A stretch of 64,000 nt of DNA from Rubeoparvulum massiliense (GCF_001049895.1 NZ_CVPE01000003.1:124001-188000); one strand, 5' to 3'. Counted from the first letter of the stretch, positions 36,362-43,571 are shown. Numbers and translations: made by a program. The notes: generated by a model from the sequence alone, not told the origin.

Positions 36362-37099
36362 TTAAGCGTTATCGCTATTCATCTTCCTCTTAAAAGTGAA
36401 AATTGCAACAGCGATTATCACAAGGGCATATCCAATTACCCACCAAAGGTGTGGGAATATCGATGCATACTCCCCAGAGAGTGCAGCTCTTGATGCATCC
36501 ACAGCATGGGCAAAGGGAAGGACATAGGCAATTTCCTTGAACCAGCCACCAACTAGATTTAGATCGAACCATGTGCCACTCAACCAAGCGCTGAGATTTG
36601 TCAATAATGCACCACAAATACCGCCTACCTGTTTCTCGTTAAAGATACTGCCTGCCAAAAGTCCAAATCCGATAAATAGTATTGCTGTTGGTAAAAGCAC
36701 AATAATCGAAAGGAAAACATTCGCATTGATCGGAAGCCCTAAGAAGAAAGCAGCTATAAAGCATATGGTAATTTGCAGAATCGCCATTGGAATGAGTGGA
36801 AGTGTATATCCCTTGATGAAATCAGAAGCAGAAAGTGGAGCTGTAAACAATCGCAGCAAAAATGAGGTACCCCGATCAATGGAAATTAACATTCCAGAAA
36901 ATAGCGAGATGAAAGAGAGACCGAAAACAGCAATTCCAGGAGTAAGTTGATCAATGGTAAACAATTCAACTGGAACATTGGCTTGAATCGCAGATAGTAA
37001 CAATAATATTACTAATGGAAAACCAATACCAAATGCCAGGTTCAATGGATCCCTAAGAATCTCTTTGCGGTTACGTGCGGCAAATGCCAGTGATCTCAT
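36362..37099 (-). CDS. ABC-2 type exporter permease
   Basis: 245 residues, six predicted membrane segments, of the DrrB/ABC-2 membrane family; ISLFSGMLISIDRGTSFLLRL and LFTAPLSASDFI are typical of it. Overlaps the ATPase gene by four bases (ATGA). The exported substrate is unknown; such pairs often export drugs or peptides. Its 3' end appears to recur, degraded, near 43400. Confidence 0.88.
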   Translation of the reverse strand: MRSLAFAARNRKEILRDPLNLAFGIGFPLVILLLLSAIQANVPVELFTIDQLTPGIAVFGLSFISLFSGMLISIDRGTSFLLRLFTAPLSASDFIKGYTLPLIPMAILQITICFIAAFFLGLPINANVFLSIIVLLPTAILFIGFGLLAGSIFNEKQVGGICGALLTNLSAWLSGTWFDLNLVGGWFKEIAYVLPFAHAVDASRAALSGEYASIFPHLWWVIGYALVIIAVAIFTFKRKMNSDNA

Positions 37100-37830
37100 T
37101 GTGCCACCCCCTCTTCCGTTGCTAAAGAAACAAAGGCATCTTCTAGTGTTTTTGCATTGGTCTTGGCTAGTAATTCTGCCAGCGTTCCAACTGCCTTTAA
37201 TTTTCCTTTCGCCATGATACCAATACGATCTGAAAGAGTTTCTGCTTCCTCCATATGATGAGTAGTGAGAATGATGGTAATTCTCCCCTTTAATTTTTCA
37301 ATCGCAGTCCAGAGTTCACGCCGTGCAATCACATCCAATCCGAGGGTGGGTTCATCAAGAAATAGTATCTGTGGATCAGAAATAAGTGCCATGGCAATGT
37401 TAAGTCGTCTTTGCATTCCTCCTGATAAGGTTTTTGCTTTCTGTTTAGACACTTCCGTAAGATTAAAAGTGGTAAGCATCTCCTCCACCTTTTTCTGGAT
37501 TGTTTTTTTATCAAATCCGTAGATTTGCGCAGTTAACTCAAGATTCTCTCTCACAGATAAGTTGCGAGCTACTGCTGTTTCCTGTGGTGAAACATTTATC
37601 TTTTCTTTGACAGCATGAGGATTGCTAACAATGCTATCTCCAAGCAAGGTGGCATCACCGCTTGTAGGACTGCTAAGGCAAGTCAACATCTTAATCGTTG
37701 TCGTTTTCCCTGCTCCATTCACACCTAGCAAAGCAAATAGCTCACCTTGTTCAATAGAGAGATTGAGAGAATTAACCGCGATCTTGTCTTGAAACTGCTT
37801 AGTCAAATCCTTGGTTTGAATGGCGATCAT
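37096..37830 (-). CDS. ABC exporter ATPase subunit
   Basis: 244 residues with Walker A (GVNGAGKTT), the LSGGMQRRLNIA signature and Walker B ILFLDEPTLGLD followed by the H-loop TTHHMEE. Family of DrrA/CcmA-like exporters. Middle gene of a three-gene operon with four-base overlaps on both sides. Confidence 0.93.
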   Translation of the reverse strand: MIAIQTKDLTKQFQDKIAVNSLNLSIEQGELFALLGVNGAGKTTTIKMLTCLSSPTSGDATLLGDSIVSNPHAVKEKINVSPQETAVARNLSVRENLELTAQIYGFDKKTIQKKVEEMLTTFNLTEVSKQKAKTLSGGMQRRLNIAMALISDPQILFLDEPTLGLDVIARRELWTAIEKLKGRITIILTTHHMEEAETLSDRIGIMAKGKLKAVGTLAELLAKTNAKTLEDAFVSLATEEGVAQ

Positions 37831-38291
37831 TCGTCTTCCCCCTTGTTTTCCTGTGCATCAAGGATATCTTGTGCGAACTGCAGGAATCCCTCGCTTTTCA
37901 CAATTGCAATTCCATGTTCCTCATCGCCCAGTACCAATAAGCTGTCTCCAGGATTTAAGCTAAATAACTCTCTCGCCTTCTTCGGTATAACAACTTGTCC
38001 TCGTTCACCAACCTTTACCAGTCCAAAGATGTGTTTCCCCTTTGGTCGAATACCGTTCTCTTCATGATCACCTGAATAATTGACCAGATCATCTAATGTC
38101 ACTCCATATAATTTTCCCAATGCGATACAATTTTCGATATCTGGTACAGTTTCGCCGCTTTCCCATTTAGCTACAGCTTGTCTTGAAACACCGATTTTAT
38201 CAGCGATTTCCTCTTGCGTATATCGATTCATTTTTCGCAATTTTTTTAGATTCATACTTATCATACTTTTCACATCCTTTTTCTTCATCAT
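37827..38291 (-). CDS. HTH-XRE regulator fused to an AbrB-type domain
   Basis: N-terminal XRE helix-turn-helix (TQEEIADKIGVSRQAVAKWE) and C-terminal SpoVT/AbrB beta-hairpin domain (VGERGQVVIPKKARELFSLN). Likely represses or activates the exporter operon that it heads. The frame opens at 38318; AAGGA favours the ATG at 38291 (154 residues), but an ATG 24 bases further is possible. Only about 45 bases separate it from the end of the sigK 5' half, which reads in the same direction. Confidence 0.88.
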   Translation of the reverse strand: MMKKKDVKSMISMNLKKLRKMNRYTQEEIADKIGVSRQAVAKWESGETVPDIENCIALGKLYGVTLDDLVNYSGDHEENGIRPKGKHIFGLVKVGERGQVVIPKKARELFSLNPGDSLLVLGDEEHGIAIVKSEGFLQFAQDILDAQENKGEDE

Positions 38292-38337
38292 ACTGTAATT
38301 CCTTAAATACTCCACCAATCAGCAATAACATTCTATG

Positions 38338-38724
38338 TTAACTTGAGTTGACATAGCGATAGCACCCTAATGACATTAGGATCTCATTCTCAATACAACG
38401 TGCAGCATATGTAGCCAGTTTCGTCCCTTTATGAGGCTGGAAGCTTTCGATAGCTTTAATTAAACCGATGGTACCGATGGAGATTAAGTCCTCCTGTGAC
38501 TCCCCGGTATTCTCAAACTTCTTAACAATATGTGCAACGAGACGAAGATTGTGTTCAATTAAGTGGTTGCGAGCCATGGCATCTCCTGTGGCATTCAGTT
38601 CTAGATAACGCTTTTCATCTTCGTCTGATAAAGGCTGTGGAAAGGCATTATTCTTCACATAGGCCACAAATAAACCAACCTCTTGAACTAAGTAGAGCAG
38701 TGAAGCAAATAAAGACACAACCAT
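38338..38724 (-). CDS. sigK: RNA polymerase sigma-K factor, 5' (N-terminal) part of split gene
   Basis: Encodes the short pro-sequence and region 2: [49 protein letters not shown] and the promoter-melting segment [14 protein letters not shown]. After residue 117 (Met, at the repeat) the frame leaves homology and ends 11 codons later ([11 protein letters not shown]). Unrearranged, this yields a truncated protein without region 4. The hydrophobic N-terminus fits the pro-sigma-K signal removed by SpoIVFB. The start is either ATG 38724 or the GTG two codons later, behind a G-rich site. Confidence 0.94.
   Translation of the reverse strand: MVVSLFASLLYLVQEVGLFVAYVKNNAFPQPLSDEDEKRYLELNATGDAMARNHLIEHNLRLVAHIVKKFENTGESQEDLISIGTIGLIKAIESFQPHKGTKLATYAARCIENEILMSLGCYRYVNSS
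38374..38389. repeat. Recombination core (right att) of the skin-like element
   Basis: Exact copy of the 16-bp core at 32532, same orientation, in the sigK 5' half. Confidence 0.9.
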
Positions 38725-38750
38725 CCCCCCATTTCAATGTGCGCTTTATA

Positions 38751-38758
38751 TATGTATG
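38751..38758 (-). promoter_or_regulatory. sigK: Possible sigma-E-type -10 of sigK
   Basis: CATACATA on the minus strand resembles the sigma-E -10 consensus (CATAnnnT) and lies about 27 bases before the sigK start. No clear -35 is visible, as expected if SpoIIID assists. Weak evidence. Confidence 0.35.
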
Positions 38759-38797
38759 AAGATCTGGGCTTGGCTGTGCCTGTACGGATTCATGCAT

Positions 38798-38822
38798 AAA
38801 AAAAAGACTGCTTATGACAGTC
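38798..38822 (-). terminator. Terminator upstream of sigK
   Basis: GACTG / CAGTC stem followed on the minus strand by nine T, ending the small membrane protein relic at 38833-38949 and insulating sigK. Confidence 0.75.
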
Positions 38823-38832
38823 CACAAATAGA

Positions 38833-38949
38833 TCATTTTCGATTCCGAAAGTAATTTAGCACTAAGATAAGAATTACGAGGAGACTGAAGGCGATGGCTA
38901 CACCAGAATAGCCTTCTTGTCCTACTTCATTATTAGATGATGGGGAAAG
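38833..38949 (-). pseudogene. 5'-truncated copy of a small membrane protein gene
   Basis: Frame NNEVGQEGYSGVAIAFSLL followed by VILILVLNYFRNRK copies the intact gene at 43733-43912 almost perfectly over about 100 bases. The signal-peptide part is lost, an in-frame TGA stands just upstream, and no start remains. Confidence 0.75.
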
Positions 38950-39488
38950 TCAATCTATAAGCATGCTTGTATCATAGCACTCTTTAGTTCTTATCTACCT
39001 ACTTACCAAAGGATATCGTATTATTTCCATACTCAATCATTCTATTTTCCTCTTAACTTTATCATTGTTCATATAATTTGAGAATAATGCTCCGATTTCG
39101 ATTATGATAATAAAGAAAATGTCCACTCCGATCAGATTTTACAGCTCCTATACATCTAGTACCAATCTGCTTACGAAATGATCTTTTACTTCTTTATTCT
39201 TATTGATGTTGTTTCCTTACTCACTTTCTCTTTATTAAGTAAATCTTATGACCAACCTTCTAGCCTTTTCAATTTTTGTGCGTCGAGCTTCACATCATAT
39301 TTTTCCCAGATACGAATGTTATTTTTACAGTCTGCAACTTTTTATGAGATTTTCAAATGGTAAATCAAGTCAAATTGCTTCCAAAATCAAGATATTTTTA
39401 AAGTAAAGGAAAAACACTCTGAAAAGTGCTTATCTATTCAAATTCTTTCGTTCTGTAATTTACTCTTTCACACACTGTCCTATTCATT
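38950..39488. other. AT-rich stretch, probably decayed sequence
   Basis: No intact gene. On the minus strand 39253-39345 holds an open fragment (WEKYDVKLDAQKLKRLEGWS) that looks like former coding sequence between stops. The rest shows nothing recognisable. Confidence 0.35.
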
Positions 39489-40109
39489 TTATGATCCTAT
39501 TTGTTCAGACAAAAAATAAACATTTCTTAACAATTTTACAGCACGAAATTCTCTATCAAAAAAGTCATTTGCTTTTGTAATTACAAAAACCTCTTTTTCA
39601 ATTTCATTGTTATTTTCTGTAGCTTCTACCATACTGACTTTCCAGACTTTATATGAAGAAACGAAGAATAACGGACACGCTATAATATAATCGATACTTA
39701 CAAGAAGGGTAATAATAAATAATATTACTGCAAAACAAATTAATAAACTTATTGTTGATTTAAAATCAACTGTTATTAAGGGTAGGATTAGAGTTAAAAG
39801 AAAAAAAGTATAATCATTCAAATTTAATCTATCAAATTTTTTAACTATATGATTTCTACCCTTATTACCTTCTTCCATTTGCCTACTTAACTTTTTGAAT
39901 ATCAACCTAGGCGTATTAAAAAATACTATCATAGTAAAACCAAGGATAAAGATAACAACTAAGGTATCCACAACATCACTTGAAACTTCGTGCTTATCCA
40001 CAATAAACGATTTATCTATATCTTCAAATAAATATCTATATAAGCCAATTACAAGAACTGGAAAGTATGATATTGCCCACATTATAAATTGTTCAATTTT
40101 ACCCCACAT
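39489..40109 (-). CDS. KwaA-like membrane protein (candidate Kiwa defence subunit)
   Basis: 206 residues with four hydrophobic segments: residues about 8-28, 45-65, 98-118 and 120-145. The third and fourth segments (TFFLLTLILPLITVDFKS, then ISLLICFAVILFIITLLV) and the following block with CPLFFVSSYKVWKV and KLLRNVYFLS resemble KwaA as I remember it. It follows the KwaB-like gene by 22 bases, with AGAAGGTG before the ATG. Canonical Kiwa has kwaA first; here it is second. Identification rests on pattern and pairing, not on a search. Confidence 0.6.
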   Translation of the reverse strand: MWGKIEQFIMWAISYFPVLVIGLYRYLFEDIDKSFIVDKHEVSSDVVDTLVVIFILGFTMIVFFNTPRLIFKKLSRQMEEGNKGRNHIVKKFDRLNLNDYTFFLLTLILPLITVDFKSTISLLICFAVILFIITLLVSIDYIIACPLFFVSSYKVWKVSMVEATENNNEIEKEVFVITKANDFFDREFRAVKLLRNVYFLSEQIGS

Positions 40110-40131
40110 TCTTGCACCTTCTTACTTTTAA

Positions 40132-41190
40132 TTAGTACCCCATAACCGTTCTTATCTTCTTGGTCAAAAATGATGACACGATTTTATCTTGAAAAAAGTG
40201 AAGAAGCGGTTTAGGATTTTCATTTTCTGGAAATATTATTTTTCCTGTTTCAAAATTTAATAATTTCAGTAGATGAATTATATCGCCAATCGTGTATTCA
40301 AAATCCCTCTTTTCTTCCTCCTTCTCTATACTATTCAATTTTACTTGTATTTGCTTCAGTTCCTTAACCCGTTCGTCATAATATTCATTAAGGTCTTTCA
40401 TGGTCTCATCGCTGATTTGTGCAAGCCCCCGTGAAAATAATTGATTTTTTGATTGCTTAATAAAATTGTGTCTTGAATTCTCATTCATAAAGAATCCCAT
40501 TCCTGCAATCTTATTGAGATTTTCCTCGCTTTTAATGCTAATATGATCTTTATATTCAAAAGCATTTTCAAAATCTTTTACACGGATAATATATATAGAT
40601 TCATTATCGAAGAAAAATGAAATAGGTCCCCCAAGTTCTATAATATTATTTTCAACTTCTTTATATTCATCTGACGAGAGTATGGCCCATTTCTTATTTT
40701 TAGCTATCTTCTTTATACTTCGATAAAAACAAAAGGATAATTTTTTCTTATTATATTCCAAAGTAACTATTTGGAAATTTGATCCATGGATTTTTTCCAA
40801 AGCATCTTGTACTATAGATCTTCTTAATAGTTCAACTCTTTGTATTACCTTATTTTCTGTAGACTCTATGGTTTCTCCTCTTTCTTCAGATTCTTCTTGT
40901 GTAATATCATATATCCCGATTACATCCATTAGTTGAAATTCATTGTTGTATTGACTAACCCGAAAAAATTTTTTATCCCCATCATCAACCCTTAAATTGT
41001 TTAATTCCGAAATTATATGTTCTTTTAAAAAGGTTGACAGCTTAGACTCCACCTCAATAGATTTTGAAAAATAAAAGTCATCTTTTGAACCATCCCTCTT
41101 CACAAAATATATACCAATGGTAACATCTTTCACGTCTGTTAACTGTAACAATTGATTTGCAATATGATTATCATTGTTAATCCCCATCAT
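40132..41190 (-). CDS. KwaB-like protein (DUF4868), candidate Kiwa defence effector
   Basis: 352 residues, soluble. The C-terminal half fits DUF4868: hydrophobic strand PISFFFDNESIYIIRVKDFE, FEYKDHISIKSEENLNKI, and the end NFETGKIIFPENENPK ... FLTKKIRTVMGY. In Kiwa systems DUF4868 proteins bind DNA and act with the membrane protein KwaA. The N-terminal 150 residues (DVTIGIYFVKRDGSKDDFYF) fit the KwaB N-domain. GAGGGGATAAT lies before the ATG. AT-rich, consistent with transfer. Confidence 0.65.
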   Translation of the reverse strand: MMGINNDNHIANQLLQLTDVKDVTIGIYFVKRDGSKDDFYFSKSIEVESKLSTFLKEHIISELNNLRVDDGDKKFFRVSQYNNEFQLMDVIGIYDITQEESEERGETIESTENKVIQRVELLRRSIVQDALEKIHGSNFQIVTLEYNKKKLSFCFYRSIKKIAKNKKWAILSSDEYKEVENNIIELGGPISFFFDNESIYIIRVKDFENAFEYKDHISIKSEENLNKIAGMGFFMNENSRHNFIKQSKNQLFSRGLAQISDETMKDLNEYYDERVKELKQIQVKLNSIEKEEEKRDFEYTIGDIIHLLKLLNFETGKIIFPENENPKPLLHFFQDKIVSSFLTKKIRTVMGY

Positions 41191-41415
41191 TATATTATCC
41201 CCTCTAACATGGTATAGTTATTTATCAATCATACATTAAATAAGGTAGGTGTAGTACCTATAGATGATGACGTACAATAGTTTGTGAATTACATCATGAT
41301 ATTACTGTTTACAATTTTTATTTTCCTACTTCGTATTACTAGATTATGAATACTCTAATTATCTTTTACATAAAATAGAATAAGAATGGAGGCACCTTAG
41401 AGGAGGTGTTCTCTT

Positions 41416-41499
41416 GTGAACATTCAACTTAACTTTAATGTTGAAATTAGCCCTTCCACTCTCTGTTTCTTGTTATACTTATGTGCTAAACTCTTTTAA
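41416..41499 (+). CDS. 27-residue hydrophobic peptide
   Basis: GTG start with a near-perfect GAGGAGGTG site ten bases before it; encodes a peptide with a hydrophobic C-terminal half (LCFLLYLCAKLF). A strong hairpin lies 50 bases downstream (41550-41585). The rest of 41191-42072 has only relics. May be a type I toxin-like or leader peptide; no family match known to me. Confidence 0.4.
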   Translation: MNIQLNFNVEISPSTLCFLLYLCAKLF

Positions 41500-41549
41500 T
41501 GTCATGTAAGTATTTAGAAAAATTTTGTGCAAGTCTACTTTGTCTCCAT

Positions 41550-41585
41550 TCTTCCCCCCCAGGTTTTACCTTCTGGGGGAGGAAG
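41550..41585. other. Strong G/C-rich hairpin
   Basis: CTTCCCCCCCAG / CTGGGGGAGGAAG stem of about 12 pairs with a ten-base loop. No T-run, so not a standard terminator; may end or stabilise the transcript of the 27-residue peptide. Confidence 0.5.
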
Positions 41586-41789
41586 ATAAAATAAAATATT
41601 AATATACTCAGTTATTACCTTAACATTTGCGAACACCATTGATATTATGTCACGTGAATATTTCTGAACCATCTATGTAATACGTAAGCGACTAATCTAC
41701 TGAGTCATCTAGTAATAATCTCTAAGTGCTTGTCTAATCTCTTTCTATATTATTACATTTTACCTCTGAATTCTCTTTGTCACGTTGAA

Positions 41790-41823
41790 TCGAGTAGGGG
41801 GCTGAGAATTATTTGATCAGCCC
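41790..41823 (-). other. Possible group II intron domain VI remnant
   Basis: Minus strand GGGCTGATCAAATAATTCTC then AGCCCCCTACTCGATT: a stem GGGCTGA/TCAGCCC followed by CCTACTCGAT, the usual 3' end of bacterial group II introns. Lies just downstream of the reverse-transcriptase relic. Domain V was not found. Confidence 0.45.
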
Positions 41824-41850
41824 ACATTCCTACTTGCTCATCTATAATTC

Positions 41851-42036
41851 TTACTCTTTTGCAATGATCAACCGCTTTTGGACCTTCTTCCATCATTACC
41901 ACTTCATTATGCGAATACAACTTCTTAACCAATAGTCAAGTCTCTTTATTAAGGACTTTGCATCTGCTTGTGTGAAATAATTCATCCCGCCTCGTATCAA
42001 TTGATTTAGTTTCGTTCTCCATTCTTGAATGATGGC
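41851..42036 (-). pseudogene. Relic of a group II intron reverse transcriptase/maturase (C-terminal end)
   Basis: Minus frame QEWRTKLNQLIRGGMNYFTQ, then ADAKSLIKRLDYWLRSCIRI, which matches the maturase C-terminal pattern (LNxxIRGWxNYF ... LDxWxRRRIR). A stop interrupts it (MKW*), after which WKKVQKRLIIAKE continues the pattern in a shifted frame. The polymerase domain is gone. The element is dead. Confidence 0.7.
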
Positions 42037-42072
42037 TTATTTTTTAACGCCTACATTACCAAAAAAACGAAT

Positions 42073-42106
42073 AAAAAAGCACCCTCGCTGTTCTCCTGAG
42101 AGTGCT
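42073..42106 (-). terminator. Terminator after the 97-residue protein gene
   Basis: GCACTCTCAGGAGAACAGCGAGGGTGC hairpin with T-run on the minus strand, directly after the stop at 42109. Confidence 0.8.
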
Positions 42107-42108
42107 CG

Positions 42109-42402
42109 TTACTCTGTGATTGCATTTTGAAGGGTTCCCTTATCATCATCCTCTATGATTTCCCATCGTCCTCCTGTGGAACTCCAATCAAGTGGAGCTG
42201 GATTTTTGGCACAATATAAATAATCCATTTCCTCATCATCAACGACTCGTAGAAACCCGCCTTCCACACCTAAACAATCATATACCTTTCCATCAGTCAA
42301 ACCCACTGCTCCAAACGATTCACCAATATATTTTACTTTTCCAATGGATTGTTTTTTTATATAATTCCCTTTATCATAGCTCCACACTTTGACTGTCCCC
42401 AC
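42109..42402 (-). CDS. Small conserved cytosolic protein, function unknown
   Basis: 97 residues, acidic C-terminus. Pattern VGLTDGKVYDCLGVEGGFLR, VVDDEEMDYLYCAKNPAPLD and WEIIEDDDKGTL is familiar from many small hypothetical proteins of Bacillota, but I know no function. GTG start behind AAAGGTG. Has its own terminator, so it is a single-gene unit among relics. Confidence 0.75.
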   Translation of the reverse strand: MGTVKVWSYDKGNYIKKQSIGKVKYIGESFGAVGLTDGKVYDCLGVEGGFLRVVDDEEMDYLYCAKNPAPLDWSSTGGRWEIIEDDDKGTLQNAITE

Positions 42403-42518
42403 TATTTCACCTTTTCTCCTGTTATTTTATAATTCTTACTGTCAATCATATCATTTTCCACCTATTCGTGTATCCTCCGTAATGCTATTCGGCTGATCAA
42501 ATACACGATGCTATACAC

Positions 42519-42763
42519 TTACTCTTTTGCCCGCAAGAATAATGGCACTCTAAAATTAATTTCAGCGACTTTCCATAAATCTCTTTTGTTTTGTCCCTCA
42601 TTTAGTTCATAACTAGCATACATATCAAGAAATTCTTCATTAGGTAGTTCATATAGTCTCGGCTTTTCCTTCTTTAGTTGTTCAGACTTCTCAAGCAATG
42701 ACGTTTTGAACTCAAAAGAAACATCTTCAGCGGGGTATTCCCATTAACAAACTGTCTAATCAT
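42519..42763 (-). pseudogene. Frameshifted small gene of unknown function
   Basis: ATG at 42763 reads MIRQFVNGNTP, then one base is missing in a C-run and the other frame continues as EDVSFEFKTSLLEKSEQLKK, KPRLYELPNEEFLDMYASYE, ending FRVPLFLRAKE. About 80 residues, coding-like throughout. No family recognised. The rest of 42403-42820 shows nothing else. Confidence 0.55.
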
Positions 42764-42823
42764 ACCGCATTCCAATCAGATGATTATCTGAAATTTGGTG
42801 GATATCTAATTTTCATCGTCTAA

Positions 42824-42967
42824 TTAATCACTATTCGTGTGGATTCTATAGCTATAGGGGATAGATGGATTTGATTGCTCTGCCTTTCTGTATTTTTCCA
42901 GAATCAAAGTATAGCAGAGAGCCAATTTCTCATCATGGACTTTTCCGTGGTAAATCGTGACATGCAT
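42824..42967 (-). pseudogene. Second copy of the recombinase leader ORF (recombinase lost)
   Basis: 47-codon frame MHVTIYHGKVHDEKLALCYT with AGAGGTG before the ATG. It aligns with the leader ORF at 34164 without gaps for about 100 bases and extends to where the recombinase start would be, then similarity ends in stop codons. Marks the edge of a decayed second skin-like element. Confidence 0.6.
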
Positions 42968-43057
42968 GGTGCTCACCTCTCCATAGTGGAGGATATACAG
43001 GGACAACATGTAAGTTTATGTAATCAAAAGAAATAATGCCCTTTCGGAAGAGCGTTA

Positions 43058-43066
43058 TGGTATAAT
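43058..43066 (+). promoter_or_regulatory. Extended -10 promoter of the type I toxin
   Basis: TGGTATAAT is a perfect extended -10 (TG-N-TATAAT); the -35 region (GCCCTT) is poor. Predicts a leader of about 70 bases before the toxin ATG. Confidence 0.55.
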
Positions 43067-43140
43067 ATACCAAGTACAATTGTATGGCTCCTCAAGGGCG
43101 GTCAGCTCACTCTAACTTCCATTCGGAAGGGGGTGAGAAT

Positions 43141-43233
43141 ATGATGGAGATCAAAGATGCACTATTCTTGATGGTTTCTTTCGCCACATTGGTCGTGTTG
43201 ATCCTATCAATCATCCATGACAAACACAAATGA
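43141..43233 (+). CDS. Putative holin-like type I toxin, 30 residues
   Basis: MMEIKDALFLMVSFATLVVL then ILSIIHDKHK: one membrane span with a charged tail, the pattern of the putative holin-like toxins of Bacillus type I toxin-antitoxin systems (TxpA/BsrG-like). GGAAGGGGGTGAGAAT is a strong ribosome site. The transcript is closed by a strong terminator right at the stop codon. Lies inside the decayed second copy of the element, but is itself intact; a truncated copy sits at 36138. Confidence 0.75.
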   Translation: MMEIKDALFLMVSFATLVVLILSIIHDKHK

Positions 43234-43269
43234 CCTCCCTTGACCCTAACAAGCATGGGAGGTCATTTT
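43231..43269 (+). terminator. Terminator of the toxin mRNA
   Basis: TGACCTCCC / GGGAGGTCA stem followed by TTTT, starting at the toxin stop codon. The same structure with compensating changes (TGACCTTCC / GGAAGGTCA) is kept in the truncated copy at 36192-36231, which argues that the stem is functional. Confidence 0.8.
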
Positions 43270-43361
43270 AACAAGTGAGCCAGCCCCTTTGAAGGGTGAC
43301 TATTGTACTGAGGTCAAAGATGTTTTCGGCATCTGCGACCTCTTTTTTATTCTATGCTAAA
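43231..43361 (-). ncRNA. Candidate antisense antitoxin RNA
   Basis: A minus-strand TATAAT at 43368-43373 would start an RNA running back over the GAGGTC...GACCTC hairpin (43313-43347) and into the 3' end of the toxin mRNA, the usual layout for Bacillus type I antitoxins. The -35 is not clear and the 3' end is a guess at the shared terminator stem. Confidence 0.35.
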
Positions 43362-43571
43362 CTTACCATTATATTAACATATTCCAAGAAAAAAACAAAT
43401 ATTAGGCTTTATAACTATCCTTTTTCCTCAAGTTATATATGCACTGCTTACAAAACGCGTCGGATTTGACGTTCATTCACAACCCTAGACAACAGAATGA
43501 CACGAAGAAGCTGACCATATACTAAACATTGGATCTTGATTCCAAGAGATATGAGAGGATAACCCAATGAT

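Larger units (their letters stand above)
32532..38373. mobile_element. Skin-like element interrupting sigK (5842 bp)
   Basis: Bounded by two direct copies of a 16-bp core inside the two halves of sigK. Contains, on the minus strand: a large serine recombinase beside the left end, a leader ORF, two membrane proteins, and an HTH-AbrB/ABC-ATPase/ABC-permease operon beside the right end. Deleting one repeat and the interior restores sigK in frame. Known skin elements of Bacillus and Clostridium excise in the mother cell by the SpoIVCA recombinase; here the element is far smaller than the B. subtilis one and carries no phage structural genes. Confidence 0.92.

Noticed and set aside
32145-38724. 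Two separate sigma-factor genes
   Set aside because: Each half lacks what the other has, and both end or begin at the same 16-bp repeat; reading them as one split sigK explains everything.
39178-39363. 61-codon plus-strand hydrophobic frame left of the Kiwa-like pair
   Set aside because: No ribosome site; the opposite strand shows a better coding-like fragment, so this looks like a shadow of decayed sequence.
43313-43349. Separate plus-strand terminator after the toxin
   Set aside because: GAGGTCAAAGATG...GACCTCTTTTTT looks like one, but the toxin mRNA already ends at 43269; it is more likely a structural stem of the antisense RNA.
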